Source: Argopecten irradians
Taxonomy: Eukaryota > Mollusca > Bivalvia > Pectinida > Pectinidae
Assembly (NCBI RefSeq): GCF_041381155.1
Contig: NC_091134.1
Span: 39,267,338-39,331,337 of the forward strand
DNA: 64,000 nucleotides
Direction: 5' to 3'
The notes beneath the pieces were generated by a model. It was given only the letters and a program-made list of their open reading frames with translations. It had not been told where the DNA came from and did no database searches. Numbering within the stretch: the stretch's first letter is position 1; each line of letters starts with the position of its first letter. Of this stretch, positions 12,634-24,930 are shown piece after piece. The translations under genes were made by a program, and so were the position numbers.

Positions 12634-15600
12634 GTGTCCTATATATAGGTGCTTACTGGGTCAAATAAGGTAATCAATTTGCATAGATATGAAAAAAGAA
12701 AAAGTAACTAAATGGTTTTTGTGTTTTATAATTAAGATTTAAACTCTGGATCCAGGTGAATGAACTTTAGGCCTTGAAAAGAGATAAGACTATAGGTCAA
12801 AATAATAAAATCTCAACCCATTCACAAAACTAGTTGATATGTATATATATACCATGTCAAAAAAAGTACATCTGAATGATATGTGTACAGTATACATACC
12901 GGTATATATATATTTTAAACTTAGTTATTGCATGGAGACTTGAGACTGCATGATCAGGCCACTATATATAGCTAGCTCCTCCTAGCTTGAAATTTAGAAA
13001 TCCAGTCATATGCATTAAATGGTGCAGAGACCAAAATCATATGAAAGCCATGTTATTGAATATCTGACTTGGATGGCTATACCGTATATACAAGTAAATG
13101 TATATATTTAAATGTGACCGTCATGTGATCAGCTTATAGACATCCCGGATCACACACACACAGGAGACCTTTTTTCTACTATAGCTGCCCCTATTATTAA
13201 TGCTCAGTGGCTAAGAACAGTTATGCAATAGAAAGAGATTTGGCTGAAATTCAAATTTCTGTCATATCCCAGGAACACATGTGTATTAGGTGTATACATG
13301 TGTATGTTAAATTCAATTCAGTGTGTAGTGCATAATACTCTAGTACAGGTACAACTGTATTATTTGCATTATGTACATACTTAAATAGCATGACATTGTC
13401 CGGATGTGTATACATATTATGCACATACATTCACCCTAAGTTAAACTTAAAAAATAAGTATAATATCAGCTGATCATGAGCCAATCCCAATTACTAAATA
13501 TCCAAATTCTTATCATATATTTTAATACAGTACAATTGCAAGGACTCAGGTGTACAGGTGTTCTGATTTGTTTACATTTGTCCTCTGTGCATGTTTACAA
13601 AATTTAGGCATACATGTACTACTACACATATATGCTCTATTTAAGCATTGATGTAATTATTTTTGAACTTCAGCAGGGTATGAAAGAATTTTTTTTTGCA
13701 AACTGTGTGAGATTTACACAAAAGTTTGCCAAGGGTCGAGCTCAAGTTATATATATATATATATAATTAGCTGACTATAGGCCCTTTTTTTTTTTATTTT
13801 TTTAACATTTACCCCCATTTATCAATTTTCTACAATGAGATATTCATTTAACCTGACTTATATTTAGTCCTTACACACAGAATCAAACCTGTACCAAAAA
13901 TCTAGTTTAATTTTTTTTTTAAACAAAAAATAGTTATTTTTATCTTTTACCTTGATGATTTTTTTTTTTTTGTGTGGTTTGATTGATACAATGTCTTTTC
14001 AAATGGCCAAAGAATAAATATGTGTGCCAGGTTCAGCAATCAGCAGGTGGAGGAAAGCTGGCCATGCATCAAGAGAATATTGGTTTAATTGCATCCTGCT
14101 GTCCATACAGCCCTACAAGATTCACACTTGCTTTTTGGGACACAGGGGGAAAGGGAATGTGGTACATTGTGTAATATGTCAGAATATCTTTTATGTAGCA
14201 TGTTTAAGGTAAAAATATTTACAAATGACCTTCAATAATTCACCAGTAGACCTACATATCAGTGTTTTTGACGTCTCAATAGTTTGAAAAAAACATATTT
14301 AATCTAATGTCCAGATTTTAAAGCACATGCATATTTGACAGAATTTGTCATATTTTTTAATTCTTCAGATTATGAAAAATGAGTTTTTAGAGTGTTTTGG
14401 AGGCCTAAGTCCTAATGAAAGTGCTGGTCGACATCATTATCATCAGCATTCATGAGGCGCTCATTGCTGCAGAGGTGGTGACCAGCTGCCAAAGTCTATT
14501 TTAAGATTTGATGATTGGTATTGTTGTACTTATGTCTTATAACATATGATATGATATATATTCCATTTAGTTGCAAAATATAAAGCTAAGCATGTCGTGT
14601 GTCCTGAAGACTGCAGCCTCATGATCATGATGAGCCCTCTCTAAGGCAAAAACATTGTCAGTAAATCAGGCGAAATAAAGAATTGCATTTTGTACTAGCT
14701 GATACATTGACACTGGTACCGGTTTCGTTTAATACACATTCTATATTTTCATCTTTGCAGATGGTGACTGACTGACTGTTCTAATAGAGTTAAATGCGAA
14801 AATATTGATACTTGGATCAATGATAATCACAACATCATGAGATCCCATAGTCCATGATAGGCCATATTGATTGACCACTTTGGAGCTATAATGAGAGAAA
14901 TATTAATAGACATATATACATATACCTCCAAAATACAGCCAGTAAATATTTCATGTCTGAATTGATCCTTTTTAATTGTTCCATGCATGTCAACTGCAGT
15001 TTAATTAAGATATATAATTTAATTATATCATGCAATTAATATTGCCATACAGACAATGTTATATCAAATGTTAAAACTAAATAGTCTCTGTCACTTATAT
15101 TAGTTGAGAGGAAAAGCTTTTGATATACATACATGTCTAAAAAAGAGTTATTATATATTAGACTAGCTAGTCTTTGATTAATTTATATATACGATATATA
15201 TTTGTGGTGCTTTTTTAGATAACGAAAATTAAGTGATAGTACTGTTAACAATACTTTTTTTACTTTTTTTTTTTTTTTAAATAGTCTTGTTCATTGGCCA
15301 AAAATACTGTATCAAACGCACACACTGACAGATGTTAATTTGGACACATTTTGTACAATTATCTTCCAATTTTTATATCTATATATATTGCTTGCAAAAA
15401 AATCTCGGAAAATAAGAATTGTTCTTTATATTAAGCATGTCAGGTCTCACGAGTCACGAAATGATATCTTTTATTAGAATCATATTTATAAATAATATTG
15501 AATGAAGTATGAAACATTTCAACTGTAAATTAATTTAACATTGCTCATCGATACATATCCAAATAATGCAACTCATCCATTGTTGTTTATATTTTCTAAA

Positions 15601-16143
15601 TACTACTTAATAAACATTAATTCTCCACTTAAGAGAGTTTGATAGTGTGGTTGCACAATGTGCATTTGATGTGTGCGGCGTGCAGACTAATTGAAATTAA
15701 ATCAACGAATGCACAGGTTTTGTTGTCACACTGCCGCCATTCAAGTTCATTATGATTAACTTACTTAATATCGAATTCTTGATAGCAATGATAACAACAT
15801 ATATATGTATTCTGCATGGCATACAAAAGGGGCGTATGCATGTGTGTTGCAAATTGAACTAGTGAAACAATTATCAACAATAATGACCACGCCCCCTTCA
15901 CAAATCAAAACAGATCGCATGCAATAAATGTCCAGATCAACAATAACAAACATTTCAGTCCATGTTAAAATCTGACATCAAATATAAGAACCGAAAGAAC
16001 AAATGTGTAGCATGTCAACCACGTGGTTTTCTTTACCAAAACAAATCGATGTATGCAATACACACATACTCGATGGTGGTAAGACTTCAGCGACAGCATA
16101 CTACGAACTTGCAATACCAGCACATGACGCGTTTTAAACTCAC
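12634..16143. other. Gene-free intronic stretch next to FOXO exon 1
   Basis: AT-rich with several poly-T runs and a TA microsatellite (about 13748-13766). No exon or RNA gene is supported. This should be the proximal part of FOXO intron 1, where enhancers may lie, but nothing specific can be read. Confidence 0.5.
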
Positions 16144-16491
16144 CTTCCAACCTGCAGAACTTGTGTTGTCCCCCTTATCTTTAAAATAAGGTACATTTTG
16201 GACCATCCAGTCGTAAATTTGCGACAGTGTAAGTCGCTGTTCAGCCGAACTTTGTATAGCTTTCGTAATTAGGTCAGCATACGAGAGATTTCCCCATGCA
16301 TTACGTCGAGATGATGTCTTCTTGTTTAAGGCGACATTCTCTTGTTTTATTGCATTTTCTGACGCACATTCGTCTGATGCTGGCGAACTTTGTGTATCGT
16401 TAATAGGATCCCGTGGCCTGCAAGGCCAAGTGTTGCTCCTGGCTCTCGTTTGTGGCTCGAAGTTCGGATCTATTTCTGGTTGTGCGTCCAT
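16144..16491 (-). CDS. FOXO: Forkhead transcription factor FOXO, coding exon 1 (partial gene)
   Basis: FOXO proteins are forkhead transcription factors acting in the nucleus downstream of insulin/PI3K-AKT signalling. This exon encodes residues 1-116. Residues 7-22 hold the conserved N-terminal block IDPNFEP and an AKT-type site RARSNT (Thr21, equivalent to Thr24/Thr32 of vertebrate FOXOs). The forkhead domain starts at about residue 62 with [18 protein letters not shown], continues through [12 protein letters not shown] and VPYFKDKGD, and ends at SSAGWK. A GTGAGT donor follows directly, at the intron position known for FOXO genes inside helix 3. The start at 16491 is preferred over an in-frame ATG at 16533 because family members begin shortly before the IDPxFEP block. 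The next exon (helix 3 onward) was not found down to position 1, so intron 1 exceeds 16 kb. Confidence 0.95.
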
Positions 16492-17633
16492 TTTGGATCC
16501 AAAGCGAGCCACAGGGAGAACGCCAGAAATCAACCAGATTTAGTGCACTTTCGTATAATCGATGTATCCCCACACAGTATCATTGATAAGATAGTAATCC
16601 AAAATCACAAAGTCTTCAGAATATAATCCATGACAGCTTCCATTACCTTCCTCCACACATGTATCACAATCAAAACATTGACAGGTACACCTCGGCTAGT
16701 AGCTGCATACAGGGGGCACCTGATGACGTATTTGTTGTCACGGGTGATTTGCATATTCTGCGCAATAGATCTTTGCGCATAGTGTAACAGGAGTTGTCGT
16801 TCTTGATTATCACAAGGGGGAGATCTCGCAATGCAACCTGTTGCTGCTGCTGCTGGTGGTACTCACTCATAATCTATGTGTACAAAATAACTGAATAAAA
16901 TTAAAAACTTATTGCCTAGATCACATTGAAAATTATCATACTATGATTTATAGACCTTATCGAAAGATGCAATTGCTAATTTAACGATTTCTTATAGATC
17001 TACTGTAATGTTTGAGCGTTAGCTTTTGCAAAGGAAGTGTTTAAAAATATCGATTTTAACATACATTTATCATGTACTGTAGGAATTTTAATTAAGACGT
17101 ATATTTTCTGATATTGAATTTATTCGAAATACATTATAAATCATATTATGTATAGATCTATATACAGATATAATAAATTAATTTTTCTGTTCTAGTTTTC
17201 TAGATTTCTATAAACTATTTTCATTAGAAACAAACAAGTCAACAATTTAAGAACTTTTCTTTAAAAGACTTTAAACATTAAGATATCTCTATAAAGATAG
17301 TCAACTTAATTTATAATTTTCCCCATTAACCAAGGTCTTTTAACGATTTGATAGGTTTCGTGGTGGAGGAAAACCGGAGTGCCAGGGGGGAAAAACGCCG
17401 ACCTACGGTCGGTACCCAACAAGTGCTCCACGTGAATTTCGAACTGGTAAGTGGCGGACTTAAGGTAATGATATTTTTAAAAAAGTAGAAATACTTAAAC
17501 ATTCGATCGATTACGAAAGAGGATAACCAGAAACATATATTAGAGAGATTTTTGGCAACTCCGTCATTTTTGCGATCGGCAGATGTACCTCTGTATGTGC
17601 TAAGGCGTTTTTTTTAGATATACTCTTAAATTG
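16492..17633. promoter_or_regulatory. FOXO upstream region, no resolved elements
   Basis: This lies immediately 5' of the FOXO start on the minus strand and should include the 5' UTR and promoter. A short CAG/CTG-type run is present at about 16845-16857. No TATA box or defined site can be assigned. At about 17351-17450 there is GC-richer text (GGTGGAGGAAAACCGGAGTG then CCAGG), which may be a dispersed repeat remnant, but I cannot classify it. Confidence 0.3.
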
Positions 17634-17973
17634 TTAAAGATGCTCCACCGCTGACAAATAGTATTTTTTTCACTATTAAAAACTGGAGCAAACGATTAGA
17701 TATTTTTCTTCAGTTACAAAAGTTACTTACTTTACACCATTACCACCATTAATTAAGTTAAAAATATAAAAATAATTAATTGCATCCCGAAAAAAAATCC
17801 GTGTCACTATATCCTATATGGAATGAAGTTCTGACTGCGCATACACCAAAAGCAAAATAAATTATCTTATACATTTTTTGTGTTTAATAGACATATACAT
17901 ACACCATTAAACACGAATTATTGTTCAAACGATGAAGATCATTTATGCTCTGTCGGCAGCGGAGCATCTTTAA
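17634..17973 (+). mobile_element. TTAA-flanked MITE, family M1 copy A
   Basis: The inverted ends are TTAAAGATGCTCCACCGCTG and its inverse, ending GCGGAGCATCTTTAA. Length is 340 bp. Internal blocks include AAAAGTTACTTACTTTACAC and TATCCTATATGGAATGAAGT. TTAA occurs at both borders, either as a piggyBac-like target duplication or as part of the termini. Other copies lie at 29965, 35435 and 41709. Confidence 0.85.
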
Positions 17974-19339
17974 ATACAAGAGAATAACTTTGATATGTTA
18001 CTAAAGTTCAGTAATTTTTAGATGGTTTGAGTACGATTTTGGAAAGAAAAAATAATATTTTGATTTATATACTAATAAAACAAAATGCACTTCCGGTTTT
18101 AAATGTCTGATTTTCGAAAAACCAGGTAAAATGGGTAATTTTCTTGCTTTCAAAAATCACATTAATCGGGACAACTGGTCATATCAAACCATGAAATAAT
18201 GTTTAAACTTTGTATTGATGTAGAAATATCATGCTTAAAAGAATACACTTAAAAGTAGTTAGCCAAAGGAAATGTCTATAAACCGGAGGTCTCGCTACTT
18301 GTCAACAAAGACAAAGAAGGAGTTTCCAATCTCTAAGTATATGTATGTTTCTGGGATAATTAATAAACCATCATAAGAAGTTTTCAATTGAACTTCAATT
18401 TTGATCCGTTTAATTGAAAATATGGGAAAGGGCGATGATAGAAACGTAATGGTATTACATATGTTTTATGGGTTCTTAAATATGCACTTGTGTCAATAAT
18501 ATGTATACATTGGTATTTACATATATATTTCCTAATACGGTATATGACTTACAGAACGTCTCCTGTGCCATGTATGTACAGAAATAAATTTTCACATGAT
18601 ATAAAACTGAACAACTAAGTAAAGTACTGTATCATTGTGTATGTACACTACTCTCAAAGTTACCAGCGAACATACAAGTATAATCTAATCTTAGTTGGTT
18701 TCTGTATAACATGTCCAGGAACTAGAACCAGATATTGTGTACATGTATAAAAAAAAGTACTACATGTAACGCGACAAACCATCCGGCCATTCATTACAGA
18801 CACGATTAATTTGACATGTAAGATAATAAGCAACAAAGGATTAAATAATTTCTTTTCTTTTTAACAGCGTAACGTAATTTGAAATGCACGTACACATAAA
18901 TAAAGCATACCTGAACATTTCTAACATACTGTATAATTATGTAGATTAAGACAGAATTACAAAAAGTAATACAATGTATAGCGGTAAGTGATATTGTGGC
19001 AGGTTGCAATGTGCTGCATAAACAATATGTGACTGTTGTTTCCTTATTGCAGTATAATGCATGTTATAGTAACACTAGGATCCAGAATTTATTTGTCAGT
19101 CTAAGTTTATTTTATCGGGACCTATCTAAATATCCCCTCGAAATCAGTTACGTGAATGTTGACCCAGTATGTCTTATATTTGTAGATATCATAATTCTCG
19201 AAGCCGTCCCCATATTATTTGTGAGCATAGAAAATGACCCCCCCCCCCTTCTTTTTTCTTCTAAAAGTCCATTCCACTTACATTAGTAGCTCCATTTTAT
19301 CAGAGTCAATTATGAAACACCCAGCGAAAATCATGCATA
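17974..19339. other. Gene-free intergenic stretch
   Basis: AT-rich with no exon-like frame, RNA or clear repeat. The short open frames at 18806-19009 and 18996-19286 have no supporting features. Confidence 0.5.
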
Positions 19340-20830
19340 TAATTCCTCAGATCAACGAAAGTGTTTTGCATGTGTGTGGGTTTAATGCATGTTTCGCTAT
19401 TGTGGTATTCGTGACGCACGCACTTGTCATTGTAGAATGCATAATTTTTATTAGTATATGTCGTATGTATGCGCAATTATGGTTAAAATGCATGTTTTAT
19501 TGTAGTTTTTGTAAGTTAAAATATTTCCATTCTCGCCATCGTGGAGGAATGCATGTGCGTTATATATGGTCACATGATGATGTTAGTTTCGACAAAATGT
19601 GACATCATGCATGTTCTTTATCTCGTGAGCACATGTTCACCGTCGTCGTAGTTAGCATATTTGTTTTAGTATTCTGACATGAAACATGTCCATCATTTCT
19701 GTTAGAATTCATATTTACAACTGCATCCTCGATACTCCAGGGGTTACTATCACTGACGTTAATAGTAACCCCTGGAGTATCAAGGGTGTTCAATTGTGGT
19801 AGAATAGATATGCGAGTTTATGTTAGAATTTTCGTTAATTAAGGTATTAGTTAATTAATTGTTGAGGTATACTACGCTATCTTTCATCGATGGGCGTTTC
19901 ATGCAGGTAGGATAAATGCTAATCATGTTCGCAGAATGGTTGTGGTAGAATGCATATATTTGCCATTTCGGTAGGATGCACTCGTTCGTTATTACAATAG
20001 GAAGGCGTAACTGCATTGTGATGGAATACATGTTCGCCATTGTGGAAGATGTTTGCTGGTTATTGTGTTACATGTATGCAGTGTACTCTTCATTTTGGCA
20101 GATTGTTAATCTTTGTCATTTCTCGGTGGATGTAAGGTGCTTTTGTTCTGTATTTGCATGATGCATGTACAATATAGTTCTTCAATAACACATTCGAATC
20201 AAAGGTCCTTATTTGTTTTATATTGCATATGTAAATCCTTTGACAAATCTCAAGATAATTGTTAATATTAAAAGAAGAACGATGGCTATAGGACGTCACC
20301 CTGAAGAAGTCAACGTCTAACACAATGGCGTTCATGCAATGACTGCATTCATATATTCTTTATTGGTGTAGGATGCGTATGATGCCATTGCGATATATAC
20401 ATATTAGGAATTGTTAAATGATGATTGCCTGCCATTTAAAATTAATTTTCGTTATTATCCAGCATGCTTTCTATTTTCATTTGATGCATGTTTTGTTTTA
20501 TGCTGCGGTGTCATTATACATGCTTGCTAGTGTTCCCCAATGCATGGTCCGTAATAGAAAATAATTTTAAGTTTGGCCGTAATTGACCCTTGCTGTCGAT
20601 GGGCCGTCAATCTTAAACATACCTTGATGTACAATGTATGTTCGTTAATGTTGCATGTTGCATTCTCGCTCTGATGGTTATACTATGTATGTTTGTAATT
20701 TTAGAATTGCGGTTACCATTTTTGTAGAATGTGTGTTCGTTATTGCGGTAAAAGTCATGCTCGTTGATTTTGTTTTGGTGGCCATGTTCCCAATAACGTA
20801 CACGCAATATCACAAGCCGATGAGAGCATG
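19340..20830. repeat. Decayed tandem-repeat region built on TGCATGTTCG/TTGTGGTAGAAT
   Basis: Across about 1.5 kb the phrases TGCATGTTCGTTATT and TTGTGGTAGAATGCAT recur in many diverged forms (for example at 19386, 19433, 19550, 19606, 19790, 19945, 20025, 20640 and 20720). It looks like an old minisatellite of about 25-50 bp that has decayed. Open frames inside it (such as 19234-19602) are not considered genes. Confidence 0.45.
19724..19788. repeat. Perfect 20-bp-stem hairpin from MITE ends
   Basis: GATACTCCAGGGGTTACTAT at 19731-19750 is followed by an 11-nt spacer and its exact inverse complement at 19762-19781. The sequence matches both ends of the M2 MITE family (21478-21777). This is therefore a fold-back reduction of that element with almost no interior. 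Confidence 0.85.
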
Positions 20831-20856
20831 GGTTCGTTCCTTCTCAGTATATGACA

Positions 20857-20905
20857 TCATCAATACTCCAAGGGTTACTGACGTTCTGGATTGGACTCTG
20901 CACTC
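20857..20905. mobile_element. Solo end of M2 MITE family
   Basis: CATCATCAATACTCCAAGGG followed by TTACTGACGTT resembles the left end of the M2 family. No partner end was found nearby. Confidence 0.45.
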
Positions 20906-21159
20906 AGTGTACGCGCACCAGGCGTCCTTTCTGCTGAAGCTCGTTTTTAACAGTTCAGCCTAAAATGAATGTTTGGCTGAGACAGAATTGAACACATATA
21001 TACAAAGCTACGTCAACCCGATCCTATATCGAACATCAAATAAAAAAGCCATCCATATAAGCTTGTTATTGAGAAGTACACGCTAACTGTATTGATCTGC
21101 ATGGTGGCTGGGTGATATGCAAATAAGATATATATGTATATTTACTCTTGGTCTCCAAT

Positions 21160-21312
21160 TTACGACTTCATGAAGGAGCATGCTTTGAAATTGGACGAGC
21201 AAATATACATGAATCCTGCATGTACCGTATGTAAATTGAAATGTAACACATGTATTGTTTGATTGACATAATCTCTTGTAAAGAGGAAATAAAGACTGTC
21301 TGTCTGTCTGTA
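21160..21312 (+). mobile_element. Possible 3' tail of a LINE or SINE
   Basis: The stretch ends in GAGGAAATAAAGACTGTCTG and a short (CTGT)n run at 21295-21311. That is the style of 3' terminus used by several non-LTR retroelements and SINEs. No recognisable protein remnant precedes it. Confidence 0.3.
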
Positions 21313-21477
21313 CTATTAGACAATTCTCTCTTTGCTAATCAAGCATGACTGTCACGGCTGCTGTGGTCGCTGGCTATAGGTGCGTCTAGATCTTTATGTA
21401 AGAAAGATAACACATGAAAGTTCAAGATGAAAAGAACGACTGGAACCATAGAGGTTTTGGAGTATTCTCCATACTCC

Positions 21478-21777
21478 CATCCTCGATATCCAAGGGGTTC
21501 CGATCACTTACGATCTTTACACCCATGGACTATTTTATAGTAAAACTGGAGGCAACAGAATAGAACAGGTAATTTAGTCCTTCGATGTGCATCAAAAGAG
21601 CCGTATAACAGTTTGTGGTTGATTGTGTGGTTATGATGTTAGGCGTCGCTCTCTCTGTAGTCTTCAAAGCCTGTTACTGGTCAAATGTTTTCCGCTGAGC
21701 TGCCTTCAATTTCACTATGAGATAGTCCAGGGGTGTAGAGATCGTAAGTGATCGGAACCCCTGGAGTATCGAGGATG
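21478..21777. mobile_element. MITE, family M2
   Basis: A 300-bp element with inverted ends: CATCCTCGATATCCAAGGGG then TTCCGATCACTTACGATCT on the left, and AGATCGTAAGTGATCGGAAC then CCCTGGAGTATCGAGGATG on the right. The arms pair over about 40 bp. Relatives lie at 19724, 20857, 29027 and 35959. Confidence 0.85.
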
Positions 21778-22000
21778 CCATACTCCATTCACCGTATATA
21801 GTATTTTCGTTGACAAGATTGTCTTCCGAGATAGTAATGCGAAATCGAAATGGGTTAATATTTCATCTGTCTTGTTGCGTGAAATTCATGATTTTTTTTT
21901 TATCCAAGGCATGGTTGTCCACAGTTCGTGAAAAGTCAACGGATGGCCTTCGTTCGCAGACGAGGCGAATTGTATGGTCAAGGTGCTCTGAATTGAAACA

Positions 22001-22388
22001 ATCTGATTAAAATACAGATCCGTGTATTATCACTATGTTGGATAAGAGGATCTGAGAACATCCCATTAGGGGTCACTTCAAGATGACCTTTTGAAATGGC
22101 CAATCAAATTGGCACTGCCAGAATCTTGACTGAGGACGAAATAGTTTGAAAAAGATGTCCAAATTATTTTCGTGTATGTAGTCATCTCGCCCGAAGTGCA
22201 CAACAAAGCTAATTGTATATGTATACTGGGGCGAAAAGACGTTTTCAATTGATGTTGTAAGGTGTAGAAACTGCATTTGCTCTGAAGTACACGTGGTATA
22301 AAGGTCATCTGGACGTGACCCTATATGGGATATTGTCAGATCCTCTATTGAACGGAGTGGTTATAAGGATCTGTGTTTTAATCTGATT
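22001..22388. mobile_element. MITE with about 85-bp inverted arms
   Basis: The left arm starts ATCTGATTAAAATACAGATC and continues to GGGGTCACTTCAAGATGACC (about 22087). The right arm starts GGTCATCTGGACGTGACCC (about 22304) and ends GGATCTGTGTTTTAATCTGA then TTGG. Length is about 388 bp. The frames at 22073-22308 are arm and loop sequence, not a gene. Confidence 0.8.
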
Positions 22389-24639
22389 GGAACTGAAAGT
22401 AAGTTTATTGAGGCGAGTTAGAACAGCAAAGAACACACGATGGCGACATAATCCATATTACTTCTCAATTATCAAATGTTTCGAATTTTTGAGATCATAT
22501 TCCGAGACATTATCATCCGACTTCAGACGTGTCATTTGGCAATAATCGCAGGCCATCTTCGCTATGATTCATTCGACCTCATAAACTTCGTTATGATCAA
22601 TTTCAGTCTTTGAAGACTTCAAATGTGTCTTCGGGATTGAATTAATTAGGTGCATTTGTATTTTCTCTAAATGTCTAGAACATCTCTGTACACCGTTAGC
22701 ATTATAATGTAGAAGTTAATGATATAATTACACTTAGTCTAATATGACTAGTACAGAGTCTGTCGCATGTCTCGGTGAGTTCACAAATGATCCGTTTTTG
22801 ACGCTCTCTTTACATAATACGTAGACATAATCGATACTGTTGATCGATGGTAGATAGTCTCTCACTCCAACAAAGCTAGGGTCTTCAAAGGCTAAAACAT
22901 GGCATGTTTTCTCGCTTTTCTACTGACATGTCTTTCAAGGGTTTCAACACGCCGATAGGCTACTGTTATCACACCGGAAGAACGTATATTTTATACCATG
23001 ACGTACAATATCAGAATCACGAGGCTTTATGGTATATAATGTTTTAGTCGTTATCAGATACCTATCAATAAGCATTTATTCGAGGTGTTTATGGCTCTGA
23101 ATATATTTAGGATATTAAGTGGTTTTAAAATCCAATTATTTTAGATAAAACTTAACAGCATTCTTCGTATTGCATATCATAGACTTATCTGCTCTTGATG
23201 AATCTGTTCACAGGGGTATCATAAATTAATTAGTTTATGTGAATATACAATGTACATTTTTACACTGGTGGGTCTAAATTCATACAAACTTTATATAAAC
23301 TAATATTATCAGACCCCTGTGCCTGTGTTGATGACGTAACGTAATAACGCGCATTTTCTAAGGGAAAAATAACGTTACGATCACTAAAAAACTGACGTTA
23401 CAGTCAATATCTACGTGAAATAGCAGATGTATGGACTAGACCTATTTATTGATCATATAATGCATATAAGCAGACGATAAGAGACGACATCGACTGCGAA
23501 GTACGCTGACATGTCACACCGTCGATCATAAAAATGCATTTCTCTACCGTATCGCTTCAGCGGCCGTCGCTTCAAGTTTCCTAGATCGATAATTGTGTAT
23601 TTGAACTAGTTCAGAATGCCCAGTAAGTATGTGCGATACGAAATACACATTACTACGAGCCCTGATCGATACCCGCCTGTACATCTGTAACCGGACATTG
23701 TGGGGCGGTGATTATACGTGGTCAGATACATGACGAGATGACGACGAGTCCCCGACTGTAACATATTGTCCATCGACGTATCTTTTCACATCCGTTTTTT
23801 TTCTCTAACCTGTGCTGCCGGTCGTTGACCTTTTGTCCTCATCGTGGGACATAGTTATAGGGGAAAGGTCTCCGACTAACCTCCTTACCCTACAGTCAAT
23901 AGAGGTAGGAAAGGCAATTTGATAAAATTACGTAAAAAAATTCTGTGCTGTCAATTTGATTTATTCATTACAGTGATCACTTGGGGTTTTAACACTTCAT
24001 GGACACGGTAATTAACCACGGATTGTGTGCATATAAAGGGAACATAAAAGTCAGCATTTTCACTTCTTTTAAGACAATTTGACGTCCCCAGCATTGGGCA
24101 TTTTATTATTGCTTCATTTCTCGAATGAAAACAACGAAGAAAAGTGTCTTAAAATGTGTTACACATTAAAAAAAAATAATAACAAAAAAAAAAAATAAAT
24201 AAAAATAATGGAAATCCCTAATTAACAAACATGCCTATGCATATTGCCTGTAACACAGGGGCTTGGTAAGGTCTGTTTTTTTTTTTTTATATTTTTGTCA
24301 TTTTTACTTATAAGGAACCATTGGAAATTTTATTATATATATATTAAGCGTTTGTTGGTAATCCATGCCAAGTTCCTAAGTTTTTGATGAAACTTTCTCA
24401 GCAGAATTCTTTACTAGATTTATTTCCCCTAGTTTGAAACATCAAACCCAATTTTAATGATGTTTTTGATGTTCTAGAGACTGGCGGCCAGTCTACCGGT
24501 ATCGTATATGTAGCTGCAATCAACTGCAATAAAAAAAATGTCTTCGTCTAATTCGGTAAAATCGAAGATCATTTTAAACATAGCAGAAACAGGCTTCAAA
24601 TGGCACAGTCAAAGGCAGGTCCCTGACAAGTGCAATGGA
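22389..24639. other. Gene-free intergenic stretch
   Basis: No exon, RNA or mobile element is supported. There are poly-A/poly-T runs at about 24170-24210 and 24275-24290. Confidence 0.5.
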
Positions 24640-24930
24640 TTCCTCTTTTCAGAGCAATTCGAAAAACATCAAAAAATCTATATAGTACTTAATTATTTAC
24701 GTTATGGAAAATGCAACAACAAACTTCATTTGTCACCCATACCGTTTACCGACCGATCACAAAACAAAGGGGCTGCCAGGTCACCTTATAGATATTGTTT
24801 CAGAAAATTATCCATTTTTTTAAAGAACAGTGCAAACAAGATTGGTTCCGGACGGAAGGGCGGACCAAAAACCACGGACGACTGCAGGCAATTTGAAAAT
24901 TTCCCGTCATCAGATGTCCTCAAAAGAAAA
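24640..24930 (+). mobile_element. Decayed pearl-like element remnant
   Basis: It contains TTTACCGACCGATCACAAAA (compare TTGACCGATCGGTCCCAAAA in the 4868 element). It then has AACAAGATTGGTTCCGGACG and a degenerate GACGGAAGGGCGGACC/ACCACGGACGAC tract followed by GCAATTTGAAAATTTCCCGT, in the same order as the 3' end of that element. The 162-codon open frame at 24538-25026 crosses this remnant and is probably fortuitous. Confidence 0.55.

Noticed and set aside
16670..16870. Small minus-strand frame with a glutamine run upstream of FOXO as an extra exon
   Set aside because: The glutamine run is a short CAG repeat, and the frame has no donor or acceptor connecting it to the FOXO exon in phase that I can support.
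19234..19602. 122-codon open frame as a gene
   Set aside because: Low-complexity, cysteine-rich translation over an AT-rich decayed repeat; no family resemblance and no splice partners.
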